Source of the DNA: Paracoccaceae bacterium
GTDB lineage: Bacteria; Pseudomonadota; Alphaproteobacteria; Rhodobacterales; Rhodobacteraceae
Assembly: GCA_027484915.1 (NCBI GenBank)
Contig: JAIXSA010000051.1
Coordinates: forward strand, 1 to 50,640
Direction of reading: 5' to 3'
Length of the DNA stretch: 50,640 nt
The notes under the pieces are model-generated. The model was not told the origin of the DNA, did no database searches, and saw only the letters and a program-made list of their open reading frames with translations. The translations under genes were made by a program, and so were the position numbers. Shown here in pieces: positions 1-7,867 of this stretch; position 1 is the stretch's first letter; each line of letters begins with the position of its first letter.

Positions 1-5
1 AAACC

Positions 6-69
6 CTCGTCGTTCACTTCGTGTCCTCTTCGGACGGCGCAGCGAGGAGTGCGCAAAGTGCTCGACGAG
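6..69. repeat. Imperfect palindromic repeat, copy A
   Basis: This stretch of about 64 bp has outer arms CTCGTCG and CGACGAG, with inner pairings ACTT/AAGT and CCTC/GAGG, so it can fold into a long interrupted hairpin. It begins 12 nt beyond the stop codon of the minus-strand formaldehyde dehydrogenase gene. It is clearly related to the element at 44278-44342; both contain a GCGAGGAGTG core and end in CGACGAG. A looser relative lies at 7611-7670. It may act as a 3' processing or termination element; that role is inferred from position only. Confidence 0.6.
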
Positions 70-81
70 CGATCCGTTGGG

Positions 82-1212
82 TCAATAGACCACCACAGCC
101 CGGATCGACTTGCCCGCGTGCATCAGGTCGAAACCCTTGTTGATGTCGTCGAGCGTCAGGATGTGGGTGATCATGCTGTCGATCTCGATCTTGCCGTCCA
201 TGTACAAGTCGACGATCTTGGGCACGTCGGTCCGGCCGCGCGCGCCGCCGAAGGCCGTGCCTTTCCAGACCCGCCCGGTGACCAGCTGGAACGGCCGCGT
301 CTCGATGGTGGCCCCGGCGGGGGCGACGCCGATCACGATCGACTGGCCCCAGCCGCGGTGGGTGCATTCAAGAGCCGCCCGCATCACCTTGACGTTGCCG
401 GTGCAGTCGAACGAGTAGTCCACACCGCCGATCTTGTCGAAAGGCGTCTTCGTCATGTTGACGATGTGGGGGGCGATGTCGCCGTCGATCTTGGTCGGAT
501 TGACGAAATGGGTCATCCCGAACTTGCGGCCCCATTCCTCCTTGTCGTCGTTGATGTCGACGCCGATGATCTTGTCCGCGCCCGCAAGCTTCAGGCCCTG
601 GATCACGTTCAGCCCGATGCCGCCCAGGCCGAAGACGGCGGCGGTCGCGCCCTGCTCCACCTTGGCCGTGTTCAGCACCGCGCCGACCCCGGTGGTCACG
701 CCGCAGCCGATGTAGCAGATCTTGTCGAAGGGCGCGTCGTCGCGGACCTTGGCCAGCGCGATTTCCGGCAGCACGGTGTGGTTGGCGAAGGTCGAGCAGC
801 CCATGTAGTGATAGATCGGCGTGCCATCGAGCATCGAGAACCGCGCCGTCCCGTCGGGCATCAGACCCTTGCCCTGCGTATCCCGGATCGCGGTGCAGAG
901 GTTGGTCTTGCGGGACAGGCACGAGGGGCATTCGCGGCATTCCGGCGTGTAAAGCGGGATTACGTGGTCGCCCGGTTTCAGCGTCTTGACGCCGGGGCCG
1001 CATTTGACCACGACGCCCGCGCCCTCATGGCCCAGGATCGAGGGGAAGATGCCTTCCGGGTCCGCGCCCGAGAGGGTGAATTCGTCGGTATGGCAGATGC
1101 CGGTGGCCTTGATCTCGATCAGGACCTCGCCTTCCTTGGGGTCGTCGAGGTTGACCTCCATGACCTGCAGCGGTTGGCCTGCGGCAACGGCAACGGCGGC
1201 ACGGGTGCGCAT
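82..1212 (-). CDS. frmA: S-(hydroxymethyl)glutathione dehydrogenase (class III alcohol dehydrogenase)
   Basis: The 376-residue protein is a zinc-dependent medium-chain dehydrogenase that oxidises S-hydroxymethylglutathione, the adduct of formaldehyde and glutathione, to S-formylglutathione in the cytosol. Visible motifs are the catalytic zinc segment ICHTDEF, GHEGAG, the structural zinc cluster CRECPSCLSRKTNLC, and the NAD-binding GLGGIG. The length fits the family. An ATG 31 codons upstream is possible, but the chosen start at 1212 follows a strong AGGGAGGA ribosome binding site and gives the normal N-terminus. No formylglutathione hydrolase gene is visible; it may lie beyond the window edge. 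Confidence 0.95.
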   Translation of the reverse strand: MRTRAAVAVAAGQPLQVMEVNLDDPKEGEVLIEIKATGICHTDEFTLSGADPEGIFPSILGHEGAGVVVKCGPGVKTLKPGDHVIPLYTPECRECPSCLSRKTNLCTAIRDTQGKGLMPDGTARFSMLDGTPIYHYMGCSTFANHTVLPEIALAKVRDDAPFDKICYIGCGVTTGVGAVLNTAKVEQGATAAVFGLGGIGLNVIQGLKLAGADKIIGVDINDDKEEWGRKFGMTHFVNPTKIDGDIAPHIVNMTKTPFDKIGGVDYSFDCTGNVKVMRAALECTHRGWGQSIVIGVAPAGATIETRPFQLVTGRVWKGTAFGGARGRTDVPKIVDLYMDGKIEIDSMITHILTLDDINKGFDLMHAGKSIRAVVVY

Positions 1213-1304
1213 CTGGTATTCCTCCCTGAAGATTTCCCGGAACCTGTGCCAATCTGGGGCGTAAAGCAATGCGGGATTCGACTCGCACATGTGAGGATAC
1301 GACA

Positions 1305-1589
1305 ATGAAACGTGCCTTTTCCCTGCTGCTCTGCGCCCCCCTGCTGGCCGCTTGCGTGATGGAACCGTCGCCGGTGCCGGTTCCGCCCTCGGACAACCTT
1401 GCCAGCTGCGGTGCGGATGATCTGCAGTACCTGGTCGGTCGTCCCGGTGTCGTGCTGGACGGGATGCGCTTCAGCCAGGATGTCCGGGTCATCCAGTACG
1501 GCATGGCGGTGACGATGGACTACAATCCCTACCGGCTGAACTTCTGGCTGGACCGCCGCGACGTGATCGAGCGGGTCGTCTGTGGGTAA
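1305..1589 (+). CDS. I78-family peptidase inhibitor lipoprotein (first of a tandem pair)
   Basis: This 94-residue protein starts with a lipoprotein signal peptide ending in LLAAC, so it is probably anchored in the cell envelope. The mature part carries the pattern of the I78 inhibitor family: a Cys-Gly-Ala start, a short helix ending in LVGRP, then a compact strand region with DYNPYRLNFWLD. Family members inhibit serine peptidases; the target here is unknown. The start at 1305 was preferred over one 12 codons upstream because only this one gives a proper signal peptide. The next gene overlaps its stop codon and is a homologue, so the two are probably translated together. Confidence 0.75.
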   Translation: MKRAFSLLLCAPLLAACVMEPSPVPVPPSDNLASCGADDLQYLVGRPGVVLDGMRFSQDVRVIQYGMAVTMDYNPYRLNFWLDRRDVIERVVCG

Positions 1590-1836
1590 GGCGGCGCTGG
1601 TCCTGGTGCTGGGCCTTGCGGGCTGCGTGGCGGCTGTGCCGGAGCAGGATGCCTGCGGGGCTGCGGGTCTGCAGGACCTGATCGGGCAGAAGGACGACGC
1701 TCTGGCGGCGATGACCTTTCCGCAGGGCACGCGGTTCCTCTACCCCGGCACCCCGGTGACCGAGGACTACCGTCCCGACCGGCTGAACATCGACATCGAC
1801 CAGGCGGAACGGATCACCGGCGTCTGGTGCGGATGA
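1582..1836 (+). CDS. I78-family peptidase inhibitor lipoprotein (second of a tandem pair)
   Basis: This 84-residue protein has a short hydrophobic leader with a lipobox-like LGLAGC and a mature part homologous to the preceding gene: ACGAAGLQDLIGQ, then DYRPDRLNIDID and a terminal WCG, against VCG in its partner. The start is GTG and lies inside the end of the upstream gene, an 8-nt overlap that suggests coupled translation. A strong hairpin follows immediately after the stop. The pair looks like a local duplication that has diverged considerably, so the two may have different targets. Function is assigned by family pattern only. Confidence 0.7.
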   Translation: MGKAALVLVLGLAGCVAAVPEQDACGAAGLQDLIGQKDDALAAMTFPQGTRFLYPGTPVTEDYRPDRLNIDIDQAERITGVWCG

Positions 1837-1838
1837 GA

Positions 1839-1867
1839 AAAGGCCCCGGCGGATGACCGGGGCCTTT
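1839..1867. terminator. Bidirectional hairpin terminator
   Basis: The arms AAAGGCCCCGG and CCGGGGCCTTT form a perfect 11-bp stem with a 7-nt loop between convergent genes. The flanking A and T residues let it serve both the inhibitor pair (plus strand) and the cytochrome c' gene (minus strand). Confidence 0.85.
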
Positions 1868-1888
1868 CTGCAGTCTGGTGGTGGCGGA

Positions 1889-2329
1889 TCAGTTCGCCGC
1901 GCGGAATTCGGTGTGGCAGTCCTTGCAGGCCCCGCCGAGGGCACCCATCCCGGCGCCGATGCTTTCGGCCGAGGCGACGTCCACCGCGGCGGCAGCATCG
2001 CCCAGCTTCTTGGCATCGGCCAGGAACTCGTCCCAGTTCGCCCAGATTTCCGGTTTGGCTTCCGACGCCGGGTCGGCACCACCCTGGTCCTTGAAGGCGG
2101 CCTCGATGGCACCGGCATCCGCGATCAGCGCGGCCTTTGCCGTTTCGGCGGCGGCAGCGTCATAGGCGGCCTTGCCACCGGCCATGTCGCCGAGGACGCC
2201 GATGTTCTTGCCGATGTCGCGCATCAGGTCCGAGCGCGCCTTGGCGTTCGGGTCTGTGCGGTCGCCCTTGGCATAGGCGGCACCGGCAACCACCACGGCA
2301 CCGATGAGTATGGCTTTGACAAAATTCAT
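1889..2329 (-). CDS. Cytochrome c' / c-556 family (class II cytochrome c)
   Basis: The 146-residue precursor has a Sec signal peptide ending near AGAAYA, a four-helix-bundle-like alanine-rich body, and a single haem-binding CKDCH close to the C-terminus. A C-terminal CXXCH is the hallmark of class II cytochromes c. The product should be a periplasmic haem protein; family members bind nitric oxide or carry electrons. The gene has a GAGGGAG ribosome binding site and a TATAGT -10-like element (complement of 2361-2366). It stands alone between two terminator or promoter regions. Confidence 0.85.
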   Translation of the reverse strand: MNFVKAILIGAVVVAGAAYAKGDRTDPNAKARSDLMRDIGKNIGVLGDMAGGKAAYDAAAAETAKAALIADAGAIEAAFKDQGGADPASEAKPEIWANWDEFLADAKKLGDAAAAVDVASAESIGAGMGALGGACKDCHTEFRAAN

Positions 2330-2468
2330 TTACTGGCTCCCTCGATGACTTTCATCTTCCACTATAGACGCGACATTCCGTCGCGGTAGCAGATGAGTTG
2401 TGCTTTCACGCACTTGTCATCTGCGGTGGTGATGGACTCGACAGGATCGCGGCAGAGTGGCATTGTAA

Positions 2469-2483
2469 GAACATATCATGAAC
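2469..2483. promoter_or_regulatory. LexA (SOS) box, direct-repeat type
   Basis: The sequence GAAC-ATATCAT-GAAC is a perfect direct repeat with a 7-nt spacer. It equals GTTC-N7-GTTC on the other strand, the LexA operator form known for Rhodobacter sphaeroides and relatives. It lies 14 nt before the GTG start chosen for imuB, and this decides that start: longer frames would place the operator inside the coding region. Confidence 0.85.
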
Positions 2484-2497
2484 AATCGAGTCGGACA

Positions 2498-4174
2498 GTG
2501 GCGGGTCGGCGCATCCTCTCTCTTTGGTTTCCGCGCCTTGCGGCGGACCGCATCGTACGGCGGCGGGGCGACGTCGTGCCCGGCCCGCTGGCCGTGGTGG
2601 GCGACCGGAATGGTGCACAGGTCCTTGTCTCCCTTTCGGTCGAGGCCGAGGCGGCGGGGCTTTCCATGGGCCAGCCGCTGCGCGATGCGACCGCCATCTG
2701 CCCTGCCCTGCTGACCGTTCCTGCCGACCCGCTGGCCGAGGCGCGGTTCCTGCTGACGCTGCGCCGCTGGGCCGGGCGCTTCTCGCCCTGGGTGGCCGAG
2801 GAGCCCCCGGCCGGGTTGATGATCGACCTTACCGGGGCGGCCCATCTGCATGGCGGGGAAGAGGGCGTGCTGGCCCAGGTGGCCGAGGATTGCGAGGGGC
2901 TGGGCCTGACGGTGCGTGCAGCCATCGCCGACACGCCCGGCGCGGCCTGGGGGTTGGCGCGCTATGCCGGGGGCGGGCTTGGCACGGTGCGCTCGGGCGA
3001 TGCCATCGACCAGGAGGCGCGGGCGACCCGATCGCGGGCGGTGAAACGCCGGGGCTGGGAACGCGGCGGCGGGGCTCCTCGCCCGGTGGCGGCAAGGGGG
3101 GCGGAGGCGGCGATTATCGCGCCTCCCGGTCGGCTGCACGAGGCGCTGTCGGGCCTGCCGCTTGCCGCGCTGCGGCTGGACGGCGAGGTGGTCGACCGGC
3201 TGATGCGGCTTGGCCTGCGCCGGGTGGGCGACATCATGGGCCTGCCCCGCGCGGCACTGGCCCGCCGCTTCGGGGCGGATACGCTGCGCCGGCTGGACCA
3301 GGCGATGGGGCTGGAGGCCGAACCCGTCAGCCCGGCCCGCCCGCCGATGCATTTCGCGGTGCGGCTGACGCTGCCCGATCCGATCGGCCTGCGGTCCGAC
3401 ATCGAAGCGGCGCTGGACCGGCTGCTGCCGCCGTTCTGCGAGAAGCTCAAGGCCAAGGGCAGGGGCGCGCGCCGGGTCTTGTTCCAGGGGTTTCGCGCCG
3501 ATGGCGGGGTGTCGTCTGTCGAGGTGGGTCTGGCCCGCGCCGCCGACAGCCCCGACCGCATCCGCCCGCTTCTGCACCTGAAGCTTGACCAGATCGACGC
3601 GGGCTTCGGGATCGACTGCCTGCGGCTGGAAGCGCTGGCCACGGAAGCCGTCAGCGCCCTCCAGCACCGCGGGCAGCTGGAGGTGACGGCCCAGGCGCTG
3701 GCGCATGCCGGGCGGGTGCCCGCAGGCTCGGCCCAGGCGCTGGAGGACCTGGTGGGCCGATTGGGCGCGCGGCTTGGGACCGAGGCGGTCCTGCGGCTTC
3801 ACCCCGCCGACAGCCATGTCCCGGCAAAGTCGGCCAAACTGTTGATGGCCGCCTGGAGCCAGCCGCATGACGGGCCCTGGCCCGCCCCTCCGGCGCCGCG
3901 CCCGCTGGTGATGTTCCGCCCCGAACCCGTGGACGCACACGAGGTCCGCGACCTGCCCGACCGCTTCCGCTGGCGCAGGCGCGAGTTTGCCGTGCGGATG
4001 GCCGTCGGTCCCGAACGCCTGCAACCCGAATGGTGGTTCGAGGACCCCGACTGGCGCGGCGGTACCCGCGATTACTGGCGGGTCGAAACCGAGGGGGGCG
4101 AGCGGCTGTGGCTCTTTTACGGCCAGGGCGGGGCGGTGAACGCGCAATGGTATTGCGAGGGCGCCTTCGCCTGA
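2498..4174 (+). CDS. imuB: ImuB, Y-family DNA polymerase-like protein of mutagenic repair
   Basis: This protein of about 558 residues is a Y-family polymerase homologue of the ImuB type, which acts with ImuA/ImuA' and the polymerase DnaE2 in SOS translesion synthesis. The N-terminus RRILSLWFPRLAADR lacks the acidic metal ligand found in DinB, as expected for a catalytically dead ImuB that serves as adaptor. A helix-hairpin-helix stretch (LMRLGLRRVGDIMGLPR) and a little-finger region follow, then the C-terminal domain common in this family (WWFEDPDWRGG to WYCEGAF). The GTG start gives MAGRRILSLWF and places the LexA box upstream. Neither imuA nor dnaE2 flanks it, which departs from the usual cassette. 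Confidence 0.88.
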   Translation: MAGRRILSLWFPRLAADRIVRRRGDVVPGPLAVVGDRNGAQVLVSLSVEAEAAGLSMGQPLRDATAICPALLTVPADPLAEARFLLTLRRWAGRFSPWVAEEPPAGLMIDLTGAAHLHGGEEGVLAQVAEDCEGLGLTVRAAIADTPGAAWGLARYAGGGLGTVRSGDAIDQEARATRSRAVKRRGWERGGGAPRPVAARGAEAAIIAPPGRLHEALSGLPLAALRLDGEVVDRLMRLGLRRVGDIMGLPRAALARRFGADTLRRLDQAMGLEAEPVSPARPPMHFAVRLTLPDPIGLRSDIEAALDRLLPPFCEKLKAKGRGARRVLFQGFRADGGVSSVEVGLARAADSPDRIRPLLHLKLDQIDAGFGIDCLRLEALATEAVSALQHRGQLEVTAQALAHAGRVPAGSAQALEDLVGRLGARLGTEAVLRLHPADSHVPAKSAKLLMAAWSQPHDGPWPAPPAPRPLVMFRPEPVDAHEVRDLPDRFRWRRREFAVRMAVGPERLQPEWWFEDPDWRGGTRDYWRVETEGGERLWLFYGQGGAVNAQWYCEGAFA

Positions 4175-4280
4175 CCTGGGCGCGACCGGAATTCGTCCGC
4201 ATTCCGGACCGATCTGCGAAGGGAAACCGCGCCCGGCGCGGGCCTTGCGACAGTGCCCCATCCGTGGGAACCATTCTGCC

Positions 4281-5528
4281 ATGAAGTCCCGCAACCGCAT
4301 CTCGGTAGAGCAGACGCAGCGCATGGCGCTGACAACCGGGCTTGCCACCTCGATCCGCATCCTGCGCGCCGATGCGGCCGGGCTCAGCCGCTATCTTGAG
4401 GAAGCCGCTGCCGAGAACCCGCAGATCCTTCTGGCAAAGCCGCAGGTGCAGGACTGGCTGCCGCGCTGGAAATCCGCCTTCAACGCCGATGCCGAACGCC
4501 CCGAACAGGAAGCCGCCGGACCCAGCCTCGTCTCTCATGTCCTGGGCGTGATCGAGGCCCTCCGCCTGACCCCCACCGACCAGCGCATCGCGATGACGCT
4601 TGCCGAGGCGCTGGAGCCGTCGGGCTGGATCGGGCGGTCGCTTTCGGCCATCGCCGGACAGCTGGGGGTGGCCGTGCCCGCCGTCGAGGGCGTCTTGCGC
4701 CGCCTGCAGGACCGTGCCGAACCTACCGGCCTTTTCGCCCGCAACCTGTCGGAATGCCTGCGCCTGCAGGCCGAGGAGGCGGGAGAGCTGGACCGAGCGA
4801 TGACCGCACTTCTGGACCGGCTGGACCTTCTGGCCAAGGGCGAGATTGACCGCATCGCCCGCGAGGCGGGACTTGCGGTGGCCGACCTGCGCCAGGCCTT
4901 CGGGCGGCTGCGCAGCTATGACCCCAAGCCCGGCGCGGGGTTCGAGGTCAATGCGGCCCCGGTCCGCGAACCGGACCTGATCGCCGAGAAGGGCGCCAAC
5001 GGCTGGATCGTATCGCTGAACCGTTCGGCCCTGCCCTCGGTCTCGGTCGCAGAGGGGCGCGCCAAGGGCCGGGCCGAAGCGCGTGCGCTGATCAAGATGA
5101 TCGAGGGGCGGAACGCCACGCTACTGTCGGTGGCGCAGGACATCCTGACCCGGCAGACCGCAGCACTGGACCAGGGCCTGGGCGCGATGGTCCCGATGAC
5201 GATGGCCGAAGTGGGCGAGGCCTTGGGCCTGCACGAAAGCACGATCAGCCGGGTCGTTTCCGGCACGGCGGTGGACACGCCGCGTGGCACCTGGTGGCTG
5301 AGGTCGCTGTTCACCAAGGCCCCACGCGAGGGTGGTCCTGCGGCGGGGGCCTTGCGCGACCGGCTGGCCAAGCTGGTGGCCGAAGAGGACCCCGAGGCAC
5401 CGCTGTCCGACGAGGCGCTGGCCGCAGCGCTGGCCGAGGATGGCGCGCCCATCGCGCGGCGGACGGTGGCGAAATACCGGGCGATGCTGAACCTGCCCCC
5501 CGCGCATCGCCGCAGGCGTCGGCACTGA
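4281..5528 (+). CDS. rpoN: RNA polymerase sigma-54 factor
   Basis: The 415-residue protein has the sigma-54 layout: an N-terminal activator-interaction region (TGLATSIRILRADAAGLSRYLEEAAAENP), a core-binding middle, a helix-turn-helix (VGEALGLHESTISRV followed by TPRGTWWLRSLF), and the RpoN box ARRTVAKYRAML near the end. It directs transcription from -24/-12 promoters and needs an enhancer-binding activator. The start at 4281 opens directly into region I; an earlier ATG at 4245 would add 12 unlikely residues. Rhodobacter relatives carry several rpoN copies. This one is not next to nif, flagellar or ptsN genes, so its regulon cannot be read from context. Confidence 0.93.
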   Translation: MKSRNRISVEQTQRMALTTGLATSIRILRADAAGLSRYLEEAAAENPQILLAKPQVQDWLPRWKSAFNADAERPEQEAAGPSLVSHVLGVIEALRLTPTDQRIAMTLAEALEPSGWIGRSLSAIAGQLGVAVPAVEGVLRRLQDRAEPTGLFARNLSECLRLQAEEAGELDRAMTALLDRLDLLAKGEIDRIAREAGLAVADLRQAFGRLRSYDPKPGAGFEVNAAPVREPDLIAEKGANGWIVSLNRSALPSVSVAEGRAKGRAEARALIKMIEGRNATLLSVAQDILTRQTAALDQGLGAMVPMTMAEVGEALGLHESTISRVVSGTAVDTPRGTWWLRSLFTKAPREGGPAAGALRDRLAKLVAEEDPEAPLSDEALAAALAEDGAPIARRTVAKYRAMLNLPPAHRRRRRH

Positions 5529-5601
5529 TGTCGCTTCCGGGGCTGACAGCGGGGTGAAGCTGCTCTAGCTGGCGGGAAGCACAGGCGGATCAGGGACGGA
5601 C

Positions 5602-7602
5602 ATGGCCTATTTTCTGGGTGTCGACACCGGGGGCACCTATACGGATGCGGTGATCCTGGACGAGGCGGCGAATGTCGTCCTGGGCAAGGCGAAGGCTTTG
5701 ACCAGCCGCCACGATCTGGCCGTCGGGATCGGCGAGGCGGTCGACGCCGCCATCGCGGCGGCGGGGGTCAAGCCTGCCGACGTGGCGCTGGTCTCGCTCT
5801 CCACGACCCTTGCCACCAATGCCCTGGTCGAGGGCCAGGGCGCGCGGGTGGCGCTGATCTTCATCGGGTTCGACGACGCCGACCTTGGCCGCAGCGGACT
5901 GACCGAGGCGCTGAAAGGCGACCCTGTCGTCAAGCTTCCCGGCGGCCACACCCATGCCGGAACCGAGGTCGCGCCCCTGGACCTTGCACTTCTGGAGCTG
6001 ATGGTCCGCGAGCTTGGCGACGAGGTGTCGGGCTTTGCCGTCGCCGCGCAGTTCGCGACCCGCAACCCCGCGCACGAGATCGCGGCGCGTGACCTGATCC
6101 GCCGGGTGACGGGTCGCCCGGTGACCTGCAGCCACGAGCTGTCGGCCAACCTCAACGGCCCGAAACGCGCCCTGACGGCCGTGCTGAACGCCCGGCTTAT
6201 CGGGATGATCGACCGGCTGGTCGCGGCCTGCGAGCGCCACCTTGCCGTGGTCGGGATCGACGCTCCACTGATGGTGGTGCGGGGCGACGGGGCGCTGATC
6301 AGCGCCGCGATGGTGCGCGAACGCCCGATCGAGACGATCCTTTCCGGCCCTGCCGCCAGCATCGTCGGCGCGCGCTGGCTGACGGGGGCCTCGGATGCGC
6401 TGGTCAGCGACATCGGTGGCACCACGACGGATGTCGCGCTCCTGCGCGACGGATTGCCAGAGATTGACCCGCAGGGGGCGCGGGTCGGCGGCTTTCGCAC
6501 GATGGTAGAGGCGGTGGCGATGCGCACGACGGGCCTTGGTGGCGACAGCGAGGTGCATCTGGTGACCGAGGGGCTGAAGGGCGGCCTTCGACTTGGTCCG
6601 CGCCGCCTGATGCCGGTGTCCCTGCTTGCCGTCGACCACGGCCCGATGGTCCATGCGGCGCTGGATCGCTGGCTGATGTCCGAGGCGGTGGGCGAGATGG
6701 ACGGGCGTTTCGTCGTGCCGATGTCCGGCCAGCGTGGCGGGCTGAACGCCCGGGAACTTGCCGTACTGGAGCGGATCACCGTGCCGATGCCGATGGCCGC
6801 CGCGCTTACCTCGCGGCTGGAAGTGGCAGCGCTGGAACGGCTGGTGGCGCGGGGGTTGGTGATGATCTCGGGCGTCACGCCGTCAGATGCGTCGCATGTG
6901 CTTGGACGGCTGGACAGCTGGGATGCCGCTGCCGCCGGGAAGGCGCTGCGCCTGATCGCCAAGCGCCGGACCGGGGCAGGCGAACGCTTTGCCACGGGAC
7001 CGGAGGTCTTTGCGCAGGCCGTCGTGGACCAGCTGACGCAGCAGACGGTGGACTGCCTCTTGGAAGCTGCCTTCGGCGAGGACGCGGGTTTCGCTGGCGA
7101 GGCGCCTGAGGCACTGGCGCGGCACAAGTTGACCACAGCGGGATTGACGCAGCACCGGGGCGTGGTGGAGGTCGCGGTCAAGCTCGGCGTCCCCGTGATC
7201 GGTCTTGGCGCCTCGGCACCGTCCTACTACGGGGCGGTGGGCGAACGGTTGCACTGCCCGATGATCCTTCCCGAACACGCCGGGGTGGCGAATGCCATCG
7301 GGGCGGTGGCGGGCCAGGTCAGCCAGCGGGCGACGGGGACGGTGTCCTCGCCCGCCGAGGGGCGGTTCGTGGCACACCTGGCCGAGGGGCTGCAGGTTTT
7401 CTCAACGTCTGCCGATGCGCTGGCGGCGCTGGAAGCGGCCCTTGTCGCCGACGCGTCGTCCCGCGCGAAGGAGGCCGGCGCAGTGGACTTGCGGGTCACG
7501 GTGGACCGCGAGGTGAAGGAAGTGGAGATCGAGGGCCGCACCATGTTCATCGAGGCCCGCGTCACGGCGACGGCCTCGGGGCGGCCACGGGTGGCGCATT
7601 AG
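5602..7602 (+). CDS. Hydantoinase/oxoprolinase family protein (HyuA-like)
   Basis: The 666-residue protein begins with the hydantoinase/oxoprolinase N-terminal fold (FLGVDTGGTYTDAVI) and contains the ATPase-type phosphate motifs SDIGGTTTDVAL and LSGPAASIVGARW. Relatives hydrolyse cyclic amides such as hydantoins or 5-oxoproline in an ATP-dependent way. The length matches the A-type subunit. The usual partner HyuB is not adjacent, so it is either a stand-alone member or works with a distant subunit; the substrate cannot be named. An AGGGACGGA ribosome binding site precedes the ATG. Confidence 0.82.
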   Translation: MAYFLGVDTGGTYTDAVILDEAANVVLGKAKALTSRHDLAVGIGEAVDAAIAAAGVKPADVALVSLSTTLATNALVEGQGARVALIFIGFDDADLGRSGLTEALKGDPVVKLPGGHTHAGTEVAPLDLALLELMVRELGDEVSGFAVAAQFATRNPAHEIAARDLIRRVTGRPVTCSHELSANLNGPKRALTAVLNARLIGMIDRLVAACERHLAVVGIDAPLMVVRGDGALISAAMVRERPIETILSGPAASIVGARWLTGASDALVSDIGGTTTDVALLRDGLPEIDPQGARVGGFRTMVEAVAMRTTGLGGDSEVHLVTEGLKGGLRLGPRRLMPVSLLAVDHGPMVHAALDRWLMSEAVGEMDGRFVVPMSGQRGGLNARELAVLERITVPMPMAAALTSRLEVAALERLVARGLVMISGVTPSDASHVLGRLDSWDAAAAGKALRLIAKRRTGAGERFATGPEVFAQAVVDQLTQQTVDCLLEAAFGEDAGFAGEAPEALARHKLTTAGLTQHRGVVEVAVKLGVPVIGLGASAPSYYGAVGERLHCPMILPEHAGVANAIGAVAGQVSQRATGTVSSPAEGRFVAHLAEGLQVFSTSADALAALEAALVADASSRAKEAGAVDLRVTVDREVKEVEIEGRTMFIEARVTATASGRPRVAH

Positions 7603-7610
7603 GTCAGCTT

Positions 7611-7670
7611 CTCGTTCGATTGGGTCTCGTCGCCGCATCGGCCTTTGACGAGGAGACGACATCGAACGAG
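7611..7670. repeat. Imperfect palindromic repeat, copy C
   Basis: Perfect 10-bp arms CTCGTTCGAT and ATCGAACGAG enclose a second pairing, CTCGTC with GACGAG. The element starts 8 nt after the stop of the hydantoinase-family gene. In transcript orientation it resembles copies A and B at both ends (CTCGT..CGA to CGA..GAG), though the interior differs. The rest of the gap up to the tRNA promoter shows no gene. Confidence 0.55.
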
Positions 7671-7696
7671 GAGGCGTTGGGCGCGCCGATTCACCC

Positions 7697-7725
7697 TTGA
7701 CCTCGCCCCGCCGCGCCCTTAATCC
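7697..7725 (+). promoter_or_regulatory. Sigma-70-type promoter of the tRNA-Met gene
   Basis: TTGACC and TAATCC are separated by 17 nt and lie 10 bp before the mature tRNA 5' end. This spacing and position fit a housekeeping promoter for the tRNA gene. Confidence 0.7.
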
Positions 7726-7735
7726 GCGCCGCAGT

Positions 7736-7812
7736 GGCTAGGTAGCTCAGCTGGTTAGAGCGTGCGACTCATAATCGCAAGGTCGAGGGTTCGAGTCCCT
7801 CCCTCGCCACCA
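7736..7812 (+). tRNA. tRNA-Met (elongator), anticodon CAT
   Basis: A 77-nt cloverleaf with an encoded CCA end: D arm AGCTCAGCTGGTTAGAGC, anticodon stem TGCGA/TCGCA with CAT at 7770-7772, T arm GAGGG-TTCGAGT-CCCTC, discriminator A. The anticodon arm lacks the three G-C pairs of initiator tRNA, and the body matches alphaproteobacterial elongator tRNA-Met rather than tRNA-Ile(CAT). The acceptor stem GGCTAGG/CCTCGCC contains one T-C mismatch at position 4:69, where G-C would be expected. Confidence 0.93.
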
Positions 7813-7867
7813 ATTCCCCGACCGACCATGCGCAAGCGATTTCCGGGACAGGGGTAGGCCTGTGCCG

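Noticed and set aside
2393-2497. In-frame N-terminal extension of imuB, or remnant of imuA
   Set aside because: The extension contains the LexA operator and promoter and has no resemblance to ImuA; it is treated as non-coding.
2478-2714. ATG-started frame right after the LexA box
   Set aside because: It runs out after 78 codons with no recognisable product. The frame starting at GTG 2498 gives the conserved ImuB N-terminus.
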